Positions 18,242 to 29,474 are shown, counted from the stretch's first letter. The stretch is 64,000 bases of DNA from Cydia pomonella (GCF_033807575.1 NC_084725.1:10451001-10515000), one strand, 5' to 3'. Notes: a model not told the origin generated them from the sequence alone. Program-made: numbers and translations.

Positions 18242-20051
18242 AAATTACTTACTATTATTATTACTTTAATCCACCATGTGAGATACATATAAAGTATATA
18301 TTCTCTCTAACCGTTAAACTCACTCTTATCTGATCCATATGAAAAATAACAACAATTTACCAAAACACGCTCAACGGAGCTAAAGGGGAAACTCGGCCAA
18401 TATGGCACGGCGTTCACTCAGGCAATAAATCAATAACACGATATTAAATAAAATTCCCTTCATATATTATACGGGGGCGTACGCATTGTGTAGAAAAACG
18501 ACCGGTATCTCTTGACCCGCCCTCCCCTTTGGCACCTTTATTGAGTTAGAACTACTAGGGAGAAAGAAATAGTACAAGAGAGTTCAAGATGTGTTGGTTT
18601 TGTCATATGTCATAGGCGACTAATGTTTTTTTAATATGAGAAGTTATTGCTTATTAGTATACAATTGTAAACGGTAGGAAATGATAATTTATTGCGATAT
18701 ATATCATATATATCATTTGAAGCAGGATATATTAAAAGGTGGTATTCAATTCCTAATCGTTTTGATATAAAGCAAATTGCAAATAATGACAGTGCTATAA
18801 ATGTTAGACTTATTATCATTAAGGTTATTGACTTTTGTTGGGATTCTTTGTTTTTCTATTGCATCTTGAGACGTGGGTTGAGATTGCAGATATTTTCTTA
18901 TTCGCAAATACTCGGGGACAACGATCCGACGAATGAATCCATTAAATAATATCTGATTCTATTTTTTTTCTGTTATTTTTTTTTGTATAATAGCCAATGA
19001 AATCCCCTGCACCAGATACGACCCGGAGCGTGGATCACAGCCCCTATCCCTAAGTCGGCGACCAAGTTCTTTCCCAAATTCTATAATTCATGTTCCTATT
19101 CCTTATCAAACGGTATTTTATCATCTTATTGGAGTTAGTTAGCTTAGTTTAGGAGATCAATAGTCAGACCAAGCTAAGTTGGCAACGATTTTGATACCAC
19201 AGCCTGCGCAAGAGTTATTTTAAATGTCAAAGTTCTATGAAATTACGTCGTTTGCTTTCCATAGTCTGCCCTATCAAGATCGCCACCAATCTCCACACAA
19301 ATCCTTCCAAAAGGTACAAAAAAAGTTTAACACCTCATGCAACTGCGTTGAACTAACGTTCGCTAGTTGACGGAAGTAACAGTGCCATCTACCGGGACAT
19401 TGGGTAACCAAATCCGGTATGCGTTTCGTACAAGTACTCCTAGGGCGTTTAAGTGGGCAAATGTCACTGTCAATTTCTTTAAAAAAATAAGTGATATTCG
19501 TAGCCGCATTACTGCCGCGATTGGAACTTGTTTTGGATTGGATTGGATTGGGTCGAAATATCGGGAAATAAAAACAATATAAAAGGTAATCACGGTTTAT
19601 ATCCCGGTCGATTTAAGTGTAGTGAAATGAAACTAACCGTGAATCATTCATAACTGCGATTGGAAAGTTCAATCTGTCACTCATTGCTTTTGTATCTCCT
19701 TGGATTTCACGGGCCTAATAATCCCGGTCTTTTGATAGGTTTGCATTGTGGATATAGATCCAACACATAGAGGTCCCTTGGAGAGCTTTAATGTCATGTA
19801 GAACGCCTACTGGAACCCGCTCACAGTCGCAACAATAAACACCCTTGAACCGGTCGCAGCAGGCATTGGGACTATTGTAAAAAACCTGTCACTCATTATT
19901 ATTGGGAAACTGACAGTGACAGGCCGCAGCAGTAATGCCGCAACGGTAATGCAGCTATAGTTGTCATCCTTACTCTACGAAGACCGCGTAATGCGAAGCA
20001 TTGCTTTGATTGCTTACAATGTTTTAACAATCCTACCGAGTCCGAAGAAAT
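18242..20051. other. Unassigned DNA
   Basis: 1.8 kb without recognised repeats or coding frames. Frames at 18631-18949 and 19363-19593 exist on both strands and have no domain. A short (GGATT)n at 19533-19552. Confidence 0.45.
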
Positions 20052-20079
20052 GTGTTACGCCGGGAAGAAAAGTACATAT

Positions 20080-20340
20080 TTTATGAGATAAGGTCACTAA
20101 TGGGCATTATCAGAAAAAATGTACGATTCACTTTTTTTCCAAAAAACATCAACTTTTGGGTATACCTACTCAGAATAACGAGGAATATCGATTTAAAAAG
20201 AAAAAAAGTTTCCGGAAAAATTATCAGTTTTGTGAAGCATTTTCCTATATTTTTTGTATGGACCATCATAAAACTGACACCCCAAATTTGTATGAAAAAC
20301 TGGGGGCACTTTTTTTTCTTTGTTTTAATCAATAGTCCTT
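20080..20340. repeat. Possible dispersed repeat (TTTTTTCC-rich)
   Basis: The words TTTTTTCCAAAAAACATCAA, TCAGAATAACGAGGAATATC and CCCAAATTTGTATGAAAAAC give an impression of a moth repeat I have seen before. There is no second copy in the window. Open frames exist on both strands (96 and 83 codons), so neither is likely coding. Confidence 0.35.
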
Positions 20341-20344
20341 AATC

Positions 20345-20624
20345 CTGAGTCGAGATAACCCAAGAGTTGTAATTTTATTCGAAAAAAAGGAAATGGTACA
20401 CTTTTTTCTGAAAACCCCCTAATACTTATTTCTAAAACCCCGTGTCGGCTCTGTACCCACTAAACTTTATACTCTACATGAAACTTAACATATCGTACGT
20501 AGGTAGAAATCAACGATGCGTGTCTCGTCTGCTCATCACCTAGCTGATGATGGCGTTATACGTCACGGACTTCCTTAGGGTGTTACACATGGACGTACAG
20601 ACTGGCAAACTTGTTTGATATTTT
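20345..20624. other. Unassigned DNA
   Basis: Nothing recognised. Confidence 0.4.
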
Positions 20625-21210
20625 TTATTTAATATTATACGACATTATTACACAAATTGACTAAGTCCCACAGTAAGCTCAATAAGGCTTGTATTGAGGG
20701 TACTTAGACAACGATATATATAATATATAAATATTTATAAATACTTAAAAGCGGTGGTGGCCGAGTGGATATGACGTCCGACTTTCAATCCGAAGGTCGC
20801 GGGTTCAAATCCTGGCTCGTACCAATGAGTTTTTCGGAACTTATGTACGAAATATCATTTGATATTTACCACTAGCTTTTCGGTGAAGGAAAACATCGTG
20901 AGGAAACCTGCATACATCTGCGAAGAAATTTAAAGGTGTATGTGAAGTCCCCAATCCGCATTGGGCTAGCGTGGGGACTATAGCCCGAGCCCTCTCGCAC
21001 ATGAGAGGAGGCCTGTGCCCAGCAGTGGGACGTATATAGGCTGAATTATTATTATTATTATTATTAAATACTTAAATACATAGAAAACACCCATGACTCA
21101 GGAACAAATATCCATGCTCATCACACGAATAAATGCCCTTACCAGGATTTGAACCCGGGACCATCAGCTTCGTAGGCAGGGTCACTACCCACTAGGCCAA
21201 ACCGGTCGTC
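20625..21210 (-). mobile_element. SINE A, split by SINE C
   Basis: 3' half at 20625-20749 and head half at 21065-21210, in minus orientation. The two parts join to a normal SINE A once the inserted element (20750-21064) and one copy of the 12-bp duplication TAAATACTTAAA are removed. Confidence 0.95.
20750..21064 (+). mobile_element. SINE C, full-length, inserted in SINE A
   Basis: tRNA-like head with A box (GTGGCCGAGTGGATATGA) and B box (GGTTCAAATCC), then the body TTTTCGGAACTTATGTACGA and TTTTCGGTGAAGGAAAACAT shared with SINE B, then a different 3' part (GCATTGGGCTAGCGTGGG, GCCCAGCAGTGGGACGTATA) and an (ATT)n tail. Flanked by TAAATACTTAAA at 20738-20749 and 21065-21076. The 3' part resembles RTE-type LINE ends, which would explain mobilisation. 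Confidence 0.95.
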
Positions 21211-22154
21211 AAAATTTGAAGCGTGGATGTCATACACTGAATTTTCTGTAATTGTTTTTCCAAAAAAAAACAAATTAATAAGTCTTTTAAGACTCCTAGA
21301 AAACTGTAAGGCAGAAAAAAAAACGGTATTGGCATTGTTTGATTAGATTCGGTCCGTGTGCACGAAGCGAGTCATGCGACTGTGGCGCCGTCGCCCTAGT
21401 GGGTGTGCGACATGATATTGTTTATTTGACAGTTGCAGCTGACAAATAGTATGAAGATGTTGTCCCACAAACGTTATGTGTTCACCACGTCGTACGCTGG
21501 CGTCGCTTTGGCCTTCCGCCACCACCCACTTCGCACATAGCCAATACATCAATCAAATCAATCATTGGCCTTCGATTACAGACTACACAAGCAGTGTCAG
21601 GTAGGGCGACAACGTTTTTCATGGCTGTGTAAGCCAATACGGGAGCGGCAAACACGACAGACTGCCACTCGCCGTGTTGTATTCCACGCGGCAAAGCCAT
21701 CGTGGGTGAAGTGAGCTCTCCACAGACACTGCATCGCCTGGGACACAAATAAAGAGACACAGAGTTGCCCAAGATCTGTGACTCTCTGTCGACCTCACCA
21801 ACTAGATCCGCGGGAAAGACAAGTCAATACGCGCGGTGTCGGATCAGCTGCAGGTGCATAACGGCTGGCATCGAGCCGGGTTTGATTCAAGTTTTCCTTC
21901 TCTGTTGCTATTTCTTCCGTTAATCAGCAGGAGGACCACGTGCAGGCGAGATAAGCCTGGGCACAAAGATTCTATTCGTACCCCTCCTCCCAGCCAATAC
22001 ATAGAAGTCGCTTATACAATGGCTGCCACTATATTACATATACCATTATATAGAATTATAATCTAATACTAACTAATTATAGTCAACAGTATGGTTGGTG
22101 GTACAAATTGTTTTATGTGACTCTCTAAAATACTAGCTAAGCTAAGTCACAGTA
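21211..22154. other. GC-rich unassigned block (possible LINE part)
   Basis: Positions 21340-21990 are clearly more GC-rich than the surroundings and hold overlapping minus-strand frames (21343-21552, 21482-21772, 21619-21801). One has a Cys-rich start (CPRRCSVCGEL). The sharp composition change suggests a LINE fragment, but no reverse-transcriptase motif is visible and I cannot name it. Confidence 0.35.
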
Positions 22155-22230
22155 GTAGTAGTAGTAAACTCTTTATTGTACAAAAATACATAATTATTAA
22201 AAGTAAGATACATACATTAGAACTGACTCT
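22155..22230 (-). mobile_element. LINE 3' tail with (AGT)n
   Basis: AGTAGTAGTAGTAGTAAACT followed by CTTTATTGTACAAAAATACA: on the minus strand a polyadenylation-type end and a trinucleotide tail, as at 13020. Confidence 0.65.
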
Positions 22231-22860
22231 TCCAATTTATAATTCAAAACAGACCAAACATTATTGGATGCTTTTTTTAAACTTGTGATGTTCATGGATT
22301 TTTGCTGTCAGCCTTACCACGACTGTCTTAGAAGTGTCTAGCTGACATATACGCTGACGTCTGCGTAACTTTCTATGCATCTCGCTCATACTCACATATC
22401 AGTGCAAGCGAATATGTCAGTATCAAACTGGTGGTAGCCGTACTGGTTTATTTTTAACCAAAAGTTACCGACATGGTAATTCAGGGCACGAATATTATTA
22501 TCTATGTATGTTCCATACACCTCTAAAGTTCCTTGAGAAAATTCACATGAACATAAATACAAGACATACTTGACAAATACACCAAACTAGTCACCCGTAT
22601 GCCCCCTAAACCGAGGACACGGGGGCCAAACGGAACACTTGATAAATAGCAAGGCGTTATAACAATATCGGGTTACAACATCGAAGGTTTTTCAATGGAG
22701 ACAAATTCGCCCGATCTACCCTCCGGCTTGAAACAGTCAAGTGTCGAGACAAATTGGGATTATATGAAAAATGTGTAGCTCGGTCGATTCCCACGATAGA
22801 ATGTAGCGTAATAGAAAAACGGTCAGCCATTTGTTCTGGTTTGTGTTGTATCCAATCTTT
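22231..22860. other. Unassigned DNA
   Basis: Nothing recognised; a 62-codon frame at 22754-22942 runs into the next SINE. Confidence 0.4.
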
Positions 22861-22876
22861 AGATTATAGCTGTACT

Positions 22877-23164
22877 TCTTCCTCGCATTTTCCCGGCATT
22901 TTGCCACGGCTTATGGGACTCTGGGGTCCGCTTGACAGCTAATCGCAAGATTTGGTGTAGGCAGTAGTTTTTAAGAAAGCGACCTTGTTGGGATTAGTCC
23001 GGTTTCCTTACGACGTCTTCCTTCACCGAAAAGTGACTGGTAAATATGAAAATGATAGTTCGTACATAAGTTCAGAAAAACTCATCGGTACGAGCCGGGA
23101 TTTGAACCCGCGACCTCCGGATTGCAGGTCGCACGCTATTACCGCTAGGCCACCAGCGCTTCAG
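22877..23164 (-). mobile_element. SINE B with 16-bp target duplication
   Basis: Minus-strand copy from the 3' end (CTTCCTCGCATTTTCCCGGC) to the tRNA head (GCTAGGCCACCAGCGCTTC). Flanked by perfect AGATTATAGCTGTACT at 22861-22876 and 23165-23180. An internal deletion at about 22983 removes the segment that in other copies reads CCAACCCAGAGGGTAAACT. Confidence 0.95.
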
Positions 23165-23364
23165 AGATTATAGCTGTACTGTTTTACAATATTTTTTCAA
23201 CTTAAAGGAAAAATTAGATATTTTTTTATGGAGGATAGGTGGTAGAAATTAACCGCTTCAAACTAGACTCTAAATTGCGATCTTTTGGGACACCGGCTCA
23301 ACTGCTCTTAACCAAATGAGCCACCGAAGCTGAACCATAAGCGTGCGAATTTTTCCATTCCTTG

Positions 23365-23460
23365 CTTTTTAGGGTTCCGTACCCAAAGGGTCAAACGGGA
23401 CCTATTACTGAGACTCCGCTGTCCGTCCGTCCGTCTGTCACCAGGCTGTATCTCATGAAC
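23365..23460 (+). repeat. Moth repeat R (AGGGTTCCGTACCC), 5' fragment
   Basis: TTTTTAGGGTTCCGTACCCA, AAAGGGTCAAACGGGACC, CCGTCCGTCCGTCTGTCACC, ending at TCTCATGAAC. First third of the repeat seen complete at 24976. Confidence 0.8.
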
Positions 23461-23703
23461 TTAGGGCAAAGCAGAAAACACGTATACGTAATGACAATAT
23501 TTCCACGCATGTTTGTAAAGATACAGTAACACCCGAGATTGAGTGTACCTCTAAGATTTATTAGAATTTCTGTGAGGGCGAAAAGAAATCAGGATTCCCA
23601 TTGTGTATGTGTACGTTGGAATTTAATTTAGCACCCCACTCCATGTTGTATACTGCCGTTAAAAAACGCTCTTTGCTTAACTACAGCAAAGTCTAAGTCC
23701 CTC
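23461..23703. other. Unassigned DNA
   Basis: Nothing recognised. Confidence 0.4.
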
Positions 23704-24591
23704 TCAGCTCAGCACACGGAGCGTATTTAAGCGTATCGTAAAAATGTTATGAGTACGAGACGCGTAGAGTACTGGGCACCAAGCGTCTCGTAAGCGTAAT
23801 CGTTTCTATAAGTGAAATTTCGTTAGTTGAAATCATGTAGTCGCTAGCGTCAGATGTCTTCGGCGGATGTATCGACAATCTTAGAGCTGGTTCCCACTTG
23901 TCGGATGTAGCCGATGTAGGATCCGGATTTTAATCAGATGTCCCAGTGGCAGAACATTTTTTTTTTTTTTTTTTTTCTATTTATTTAGAAACAAACAGTC
24001 ATACACAATTTTTGATCAAAACTTATAGACAAAAAATAGACCTATAGTTTCATATGTAGAAATAAAATATAAACAGGTCCGTGGCTATTACAAAAAACAA
24101 AAATACTTAAATCTGTATTTTATAATAACAAATACTTGAAATATGTAAATCAGTGATTTGATAAGTCTGCAGAAAATAAGTTACATATACATCGTAGTCT
24201 CGTAGTACATTAAATTTAAGCAAATAACAAATTCCAGTTATAATCAATATTTAAATGCATTCTTAAGTTGTGTTAGTGAACAGTTAAAATGTCTAAATCA
24301 TTAAGTTTTTGATTCTCATTAAAAAAATATTTTATATGAAGCTATTCACCCTTGCCCGACACCGATTTGCCTGCAACTGAGACATCCGATTAAAATCCGG
24401 GCCCGACACCCGACGAGTGGGAACCAGCTCTTATTTTCTCGTCAGATGAAGAAGATTATTTTTTGTTTTATTACGACGACGCTTCGTGTGCGGATTTGTT
24501 TGAACTTTTTCGTGCTCGTAGCGCTCTCGTTCTACGCGCGTATTACGATACGCTTACGCGACGCTTACGCTGACGCTCCGTGTGCTGAGGG
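23704..24591. mobile_element. MITE family G, copy 2, split by a Harbinger-like element
   Basis: Left end CTCAGCACACGGAGCGTA, right end ACGCTCCGTGTGCTGAGGG. It aligns, inverted, with 10548-10933 on both sides of the insertion at 23884-24430. The GACGCTTCGTGTGCGGATTT and AGCGCTCTCGTTCTACGCGC parts are the same in both copies. Frames here are by-products. Confidence 0.85.
23884..24430. mobile_element. PIF/Harbinger-like nonautonomous element
   Basis: 547 bp with inverted ends GAGCTGGTTCCCACT; similarity continues inward (CCGGATTTTAATC-GATGTC, CAGT-GCAG). TTA is duplicated on both sides (23881-23883, 24431-24433) and is single in the uninterrupted relative at 10745-10747 (as TAA). Three-base TTA/TAA duplications are typical of PIF/Harbinger. 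The interior is AT-rich with a T run at 23958-23977; no transposase. Confidence 0.85.
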
Positions 24592-24975
24592 CCAGAACTT
24601 TTTTCTTTTATGTGTTTTTTTTTTTTTTTTGTAAGCATCACTAATATATCAAACGATTCGTATTTTATGACGGCTTAATGGATTACCAATAAAAAGCCAT
24701 GACGCCCATGATGTATGTTACAGCACGACTAGGCTGAGTACGTTACGGCGACAGACTGCTGCCGTATCAAGATCTTTAAGTTATGAAAATATATACATAT
24801 TCAACTGTAAATATGTGGCAGAACTTTTATAGAAAATGCGATGTGGCAGTGCGTCCATATACGGGAAAAAGTCTTGTATGGGATTTACTTGTGCCTTACT
24901 CGTATTACGCAGTTTCGAGAAAGGCGCTGTCTGTGAACGTGTTAATAATATGCAATATTTGATGATACCCTCCGT
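24592..24975. other. Unassigned DNA
   Basis: T run at 24616-24631; otherwise nothing recognised. Frames at 24781-25065 and 24836-25135 run into repeat R. Confidence 0.4.
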
Positions 24976-25243
24976 TTTTAGGGTTCCATACCCAAAGGGT
25001 AAAAACGGGACCCTATTACTAAGACTCTGGTCCGTCTGTCTGTCTGTCACCAGGCTGTATCTCATGAACCGTTTTCACAGATGGTGTATTCCTATTGCCG
25101 CTATAACAACACATACTAAAAATAGAATAAAATAAATATTTAAGTGGAACTCCGATACAACTAACGTGATTTTTTTGTCGTTTTTTGCGTTAATGGTCCG
25201 GAACCTTTCGTGCGCGAGTCCGACTCGCACGTGGCCGGTTTTT
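24976..25243 (+). repeat. Moth repeat R, complete copy
   Basis: Begins TTTTAGGGTTCCATACCCAA, has GTCCGTCTGTCTGTCTGTCA and the TATTCCTATTGCCGCTATAA segment, and ends GCGCGAGTCCGACTCGCACG then TGGCCGGTTTTTT. The inner GGTCCGGAACC echoes the 5' word inverted. Very common in Lepidoptera as I recall; class uncertain. Partial or variant copies are at 23365, 34445, 37635, 49330 and 51598. Confidence 0.85.
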
Positions 25244-25472
25244 TAACTTTCTTCTTGGTACATAAATGTAGCGGGTACGAGCGTCAGTGTACAACACTAA
25301 ACCATCCATTTAGAGAACATGTGCAGACAGTCCGATATGGGTTGTATTAAATGAAATCATTGGAATCACTTACGGGTTCACCACGCTTTTTATTTTAACG
25401 AATAGTCTGCATTGGATTCATTTCGTATATGGAAATAAACGGACGTTTCGTGAAATATGATAGGACTGTTCA

Positions 25473-25663
25473 GTACCCCTAGTGTAAATATTTTCGACAG
25501 CGAAACATGACGTACACGTTTGCGTTAAGTGTCATTTTGTATGAGATTTTTGACTTTCCAAAACGTCCCGCTTGGCGCGCTGTTCAAAAACCCATACAAA
25601 ATGAGACTTAACGCAAACGCGTACGTCACGTTTCGCTATCGACTAAATTTACACTAGGGGTAC
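25473..25663 (+). mobile_element. MITE family A, copy 3
   Basis: 191 bp, ends GTACCCCTAGTGTAAAT and complement, centre CCCGCTTGGCGCGCTGTTC in plus orientation. Confidence 0.92.
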
Positions 25664-25837
25664 TGATATCACTAATTATACAGGTGTCCCGTATCATGGG
25701 GCTTTATCGAAAAAATGTTTGGCATTTTCCTACATTTTGGCGGATCAAACATTTTTCTCGATTTCGGGGTTGGTCCGATAGTTAAAGTAGCTCGATTTAG
25801 CGATTAGAATCAAATCCTGGTTTTAAAGCCCCATGCC

Positions 25838-25905
25838 ATTATTTGCTGAGCGGACCCCAGGCTCACATGAGCCGTGGAAAAAGCCGGGGGAAGAAGAGTT
25901 GGAAG
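25838..25905 (+). mobile_element. SINE B 3' fragment
   Basis: TGAGCGGACCCCAGGCTCAC then ATGAGCCGTGG and GAAGAAG: the last third of SINE B in plus orientation, the only plus-strand piece in the window. Confidence 0.75.
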
Positions 25906-25938
25906 ACATGCCGTAGATACTTTTAATTTGTAGAAGTA

Positions 25939-26178
25939 CACTGAAAGAAATGTTTGCATAACTGTAACAAACATTTTGGTTACTGTTTACACAAAAAATG
26001 GGACTTGCGAACTATGTGTTATATGTTACAAAACCGTGTTTGGCTATCAGTGTTCAGGTATTTATTATACACTACAAAATAAGTTTTGTAAATTTATGCA
26101 AAGTTTATTTTCTTATAGCCGTAGTTTAGTTATTTAGTAAAGTTACAAAACCAGTTCGGCTATTTTTTTTTTTCAGTG
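25939..26178. mobile_element. Possible TA-flanked MITE
   Basis: 240 bp between TA dinucleotides with short inverted ends CACTGAAAGAAA and TTTTTTTCAGTG. Ends are short and simple, so this is a weak call. Confidence 0.4.
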
Positions 26179-26289
26179 TACTTTATGAACAGCAATTCGA
26201 TTCGGGGGTATAACGTCTTTGCAATCAAGTTTACTAACATGTGGACGGACAAGACAGCTTTGTTTTCTTTTTTTATAAATAAACAATAA

Positions 26290-26380
26290 ATATTAGGAAT
26301 CTGTGATATACACACAAATAAATGTCCTTGCCAAGATAAGAACCCGGGACCTCCTGCATCATTGGCTAGGAGTACCTAGG
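26290..26380 (-). mobile_element. SINE head, diverged
   Basis: CACAAATAAATGTCCTTGCC then AGAACCCGGGACCTCCTGC: minus-strand SINE A-type spacer and B box. The rest is lost. Confidence 0.55.
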
Positions 26381-26668
26381 AGGCTGTCAAAACTCCGTAG
26401 ATACTCCATATACTTATAGGTTATGCCAGGGATCGGAACCGGTTTTTTGCAAAAACATCGAAATAACCATATATTTCGGTTTATTTTATACTCTAAATGT
26501 AGGACTCAGTTGTGTTTTCAGATAACGACTTCGTATTATTAGATTGCCTAATTAGAAATGAAGTCATTAACAAAGAACGAAAAAATACCGTTTTCGTTCC
26601 CATACAAAAAATACCGGTTTCCGATCCCTGGGTTATGCAGTATACGTCAAAATTTTCCTAAAAATACT

Positions 26669-26757
26669 ATATGGATTGGATATACATATCAGTCTCAAAA
26701 TTGACGTTTTTGTTTGAAGAAACGTCGCTTTTAACACTTACATATCTAATCCATATC
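26669..26757. mobile_element. 89-bp hairpin (repeat family H)
   Basis: ATATGGATTGGATATACAT pairs with the end ACATATCTAATCCATAT; the centre GACGTTTTTGTTTGAAGAAACGTC is a tight stem-loop. One arm plus loop recurs inverted at 59383-59445. Partly chance frame at 26671-26925. Confidence 0.65.
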
Positions 26758-27774
26758 GTATCTTTAGCAAATAAGTTTCTTAAAGTTCGAATCGGGCCGT
26801 TACTCAGAAATGTTTCGTTCGATGAGATTAGTGTGCAGCTAACTGTACATCAGCTCCGTTGTCTTAAAACACTGCGAATAACCTTTACCATGAGAATCGC
26901 TATCTTAACATCGAGACAGCGATAACGAAACGATAACTGAAGATATCGTGATTGCCTTTCCTTGTAGCAGCGTAATGGCTTTTAAATAGTGTTCTTTAAG
27001 GCCTTGCTAATGAAAAAAGTAGAAGTCTGTTAATGACTATTGGCAATCTTTCGCGTGAATATATTGACCCCTTTATATAAAGCTGCAAGTTTTTTTTTTA
27101 AATACACACTATTCCTGTGCGAAACAATCGTTTCTATTTTTTTTACACAACACAAACAGCTAACAATCAAATTACGTAACAAACAGCTAACAATCTTACG
27201 TAATATGAATTAATATAATAGAACACAAGCCAAAACAGTTTCCACTAGTTAATTAAAGCAGAAAAGCTCAAAGGGAACTTGCAATCAAGTAAATCGAAAG
27301 CTATTTAACAGGTATTTTAGCTGACACTTCATGCTTAGTATTTGGGAGAAGAAAAGGTACAGGTTTAGCACATGCGAAACGCAATATTTCCGATGTGGAG
27401 TAAGCACTCTTAAATTTACTTATTTCTTAATACAGTTGCTCAAAAAGTGCTACTTTACGTAACTGTTTAGCGTTCGTAAAGTTGTTTTTTGCGTACAAAC
27501 TTGCCATAAGGACGAGATTTGCTTGTATCTTATACGAATTATGGGACGTTTCGCCGGCGTCGGTCACATATATACAAAAATTTTAATATACTTACTAAGT
27601 TTATGTCTACGTATTTTGAGAACAGTTAAAATGTTAAAATGTGAAAAATAGTTTTGAGCGCTTTTTCTGTCAGTAGTCTTTTAAAAAAAAAAACACTTCT
27701 GATCTGAAGGCGTTGTAAATTATTTATAAAGTTATGTTGTATTAGGTATAATTGTAAATAAAATTGTTATTTTA
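26758..27774. other. Unassigned AT-rich DNA
   Basis: A small direct repeat ACAAACAGCTAACAATC at 27152 and 27179. No other feature. Confidence 0.45.
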
Positions 27775-27776
27775 TA

Positions 27777-27800
27777 ATATATATATATATATATATATAT
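27777..27800. repeat. (AT)n microsatellite
   Basis: Twelve AT units directly before a LINE 3' end, in the position of its tail. Confidence 0.9.
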
Positions 27801-27804
27801 TTAT

Positions 27805-27935
27805 TTATTTTATATCACGTCGGTGGCAAACAAGCATACGGCCAGCCTGGTGGTAAGCAGTCACCGTAGCCTATGGACGTCTGCAACTCCAGAGGTGTTA
27901 CATGCGCGTTGCCGACCCGCGTAAGATTTGCATCT
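27805..27935 (-). mobile_element. LINE 3' untranslated region
   Basis: Minus-strand copy: CACGTCGGTGGCAAACAAGC, TAAGCAGTCACCGTAGCCTA, TGCAACTCCAGAGGTG, ATGCGCGTTGCCGACCC. Same family as 61720. Confidence 0.85.
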
Positions 27936-28374
27936 ATGGACCGCTAAGAGGATGGCCTTTCTTGCAAATATAATGTACCAACCATTGTAACTCCTTTTTT
28001 CGCAAATAAATTATTATGAATTATTATTGTAACTGAACCGATGCCTTGAGGTTTGTTCCAAAGCGAATAAAAATAAACCTTTCTAATCAACGTAATTTGG
28101 AGAAGATATATGGTACCTATCATATAAACGAGATACATATCTTACGAATCTTAAATTAAATAATATATTGCCACACCGCAGGCAAGACCTCCCGCGCTTT
28201 AAGCAATTATAAATAACTATAATTGGTTACCTACTGAGATTTGTTTTATGCAAATAACTACCATATTAGCATAAGGAACCTTTTAGAATCAAAAAGTATT
28301 AAGAGTAAAAGTTTTATATTTTCATACATGTTTTTAGTGCGTAAAGTGTACTTTAAAGGGCTCACTGATTACCA
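27936..28374. other. Unassigned DNA
   Basis: Nothing recognised. Confidence 0.4.
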
Positions 28375-28565
28375 GTACCCCTAGTGTAAATATTTTCGAC
28401 AGCGAAACGTGACGTACGCGTTTGCGTTAAGTGTCATTTTGTATGAGATTTTTGACTTTCCAAAACGTCCCGCTTGGCGCGCTGTTCAAAAACCCTTACA
28501 AAATGAGACTTAACGCAAACGCGTACGTCACGTTTCGAAATCGAAATTATTTACACTAGGGGTAC
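28375..28565 (+). mobile_element. MITE family A, copy 4
   Basis: 191 bp, standard ends and centre, plus orientation. Followed after one base by another copy. Confidence 0.92.
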
Positions 28566-28566
28566 A

Positions 28567-28738
28567 GTACACTTAGTGTAAATTTATTAGATGCCGCAAC
28601 GTGACGTACGCGTTTGCGTTAAGTCTGATTTTGTATGAGATTTTGAGTTTCCAAAACGTTCCTATTGGCGTGCTGCTTCTAAATCCCATACTAAATGAGA
28701 CTTAACGCAAACGCGTACTTCAAGTTACGAAATCGTGG
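28567..28738 (+). mobile_element. MITE family A, copy 5 (diverged, truncated)
   Basis: Starts GTACACTTAGTGTAAATTTA and ends at CAAGTTACGAAATCG without the terminal ATTTACACTAGGGG. More diverged than its neighbour, hence older or a relic of an earlier insertion. Confidence 0.85.
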
Positions 28739-28749
28739 ATGGTGGATGA

Positions 28750-28850
28750 TGGTACCATAATATTGCATTGTCACCCGACTTACATATGTATGCAAATTTT
28801 CAGCTTCATCGGAAACCGGGAAGTGGGTCGAATTTAACTTGCAAGATTTC
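28750..28850 (-). repeat. Repeat family K, copy 1
   Basis: ATTGCATTGTCACCCGACTT, CAGCTTCATCGGAAACCGGG, AAGTGGGTCGAATTTAACTT is the complement of 56318-56400. I associate it with a nonautonomous, possibly Helitron-type, noctuid repeat but cannot prove it. Confidence 0.65.
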
Positions 28851-28869
28851 ATTACAAACAGACAACGGT

Positions 28870-29160
28870 CAGGTGAAAGTAAATAAAAGCTTGTAATAAA
28901 ATGAAAAAAATACAGTAATATTTATTAAAAATACTTGGACTTCGAAAGTTACTTGTTTTTTACGAACGAATGCTCTCCTACAACATTTTTTTTTCTAATA
29001 AAATATAATGTTTTAGTAAAGTAACGCAGTTGTTGTTGGGACATCCCAAGTGTTTTAAATATCAGCATATCAGCTATCGTAAAAACTTCGCTGCATTGAT
29101 GAAAGCCTACCATAGAAAACATTATGAATATAAAAATAAAATGTTATATTTTATAATAAT
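28870..29160. other. Unassigned AT-rich DNA
   Basis: Nothing recognised. Confidence 0.4.
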
Positions 29161-29164
29161 ATAA

Positions 29165-29474
29165 TAATAATAATAATTCAGCCTATATACGTCCCACTGC
29201 TGGGCACAGGCCTCCTCTTATGCGCGAGAGGGCTCGGGCTATAGTCCCCACGCTAGCCCAATGCGGATTGGGGACTTCACATACACCTTTGAATTTCTTC
29301 GCAGATGTATGCAGGTTTCCTCACGATGTTTTCCTTCACCGAAAAGCTAGTGGTAAATATCAAATGATAATTCGTACATAAGTTCCGAAAAACTCATTGG
29401 TACGAGCCAGGATTTGAACCCACGACCTCCGGATTGAAAGTCGGACGTCATATCCACTCGGCCACCACCGCTTC
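29165..29474 (-). mobile_element. SINE C, full-length copy
   Basis: Minus-strand copy: (TAA)n tail, TTCAGCCTATATACGTCCCA, GTCCCCACGCTAGCCCAATG, body, and the tRNA head ending GGCCACCACCGCTTC. Differs from 20750-21064 at few positions. No clear target duplication. Confidence 0.95.

Noticed and set aside
20052..20342. Coding region (96-codon plus and 83-codon minus frames)
   Set aside because: Both strands are open because the DNA is rich in A and T runs; no domain on either.
20758..20830. A tRNA gene
   Set aside because: A and B boxes are present but it is the head of SINE C; the cloverleaf is not intact and the same head recurs in SINEs all over the window.
21343..21801. Cys-rich protein gene on the minus strand
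   Set aside because: Three overlapping frames in different phases, no recognised domain, likely a GC-rich mobile-element fragment.
24781..25065. 94-codon frame with TDRQTDQS
   Set aside because: It is the reverse of the GTCCGTCTGTC part of moth repeat R.
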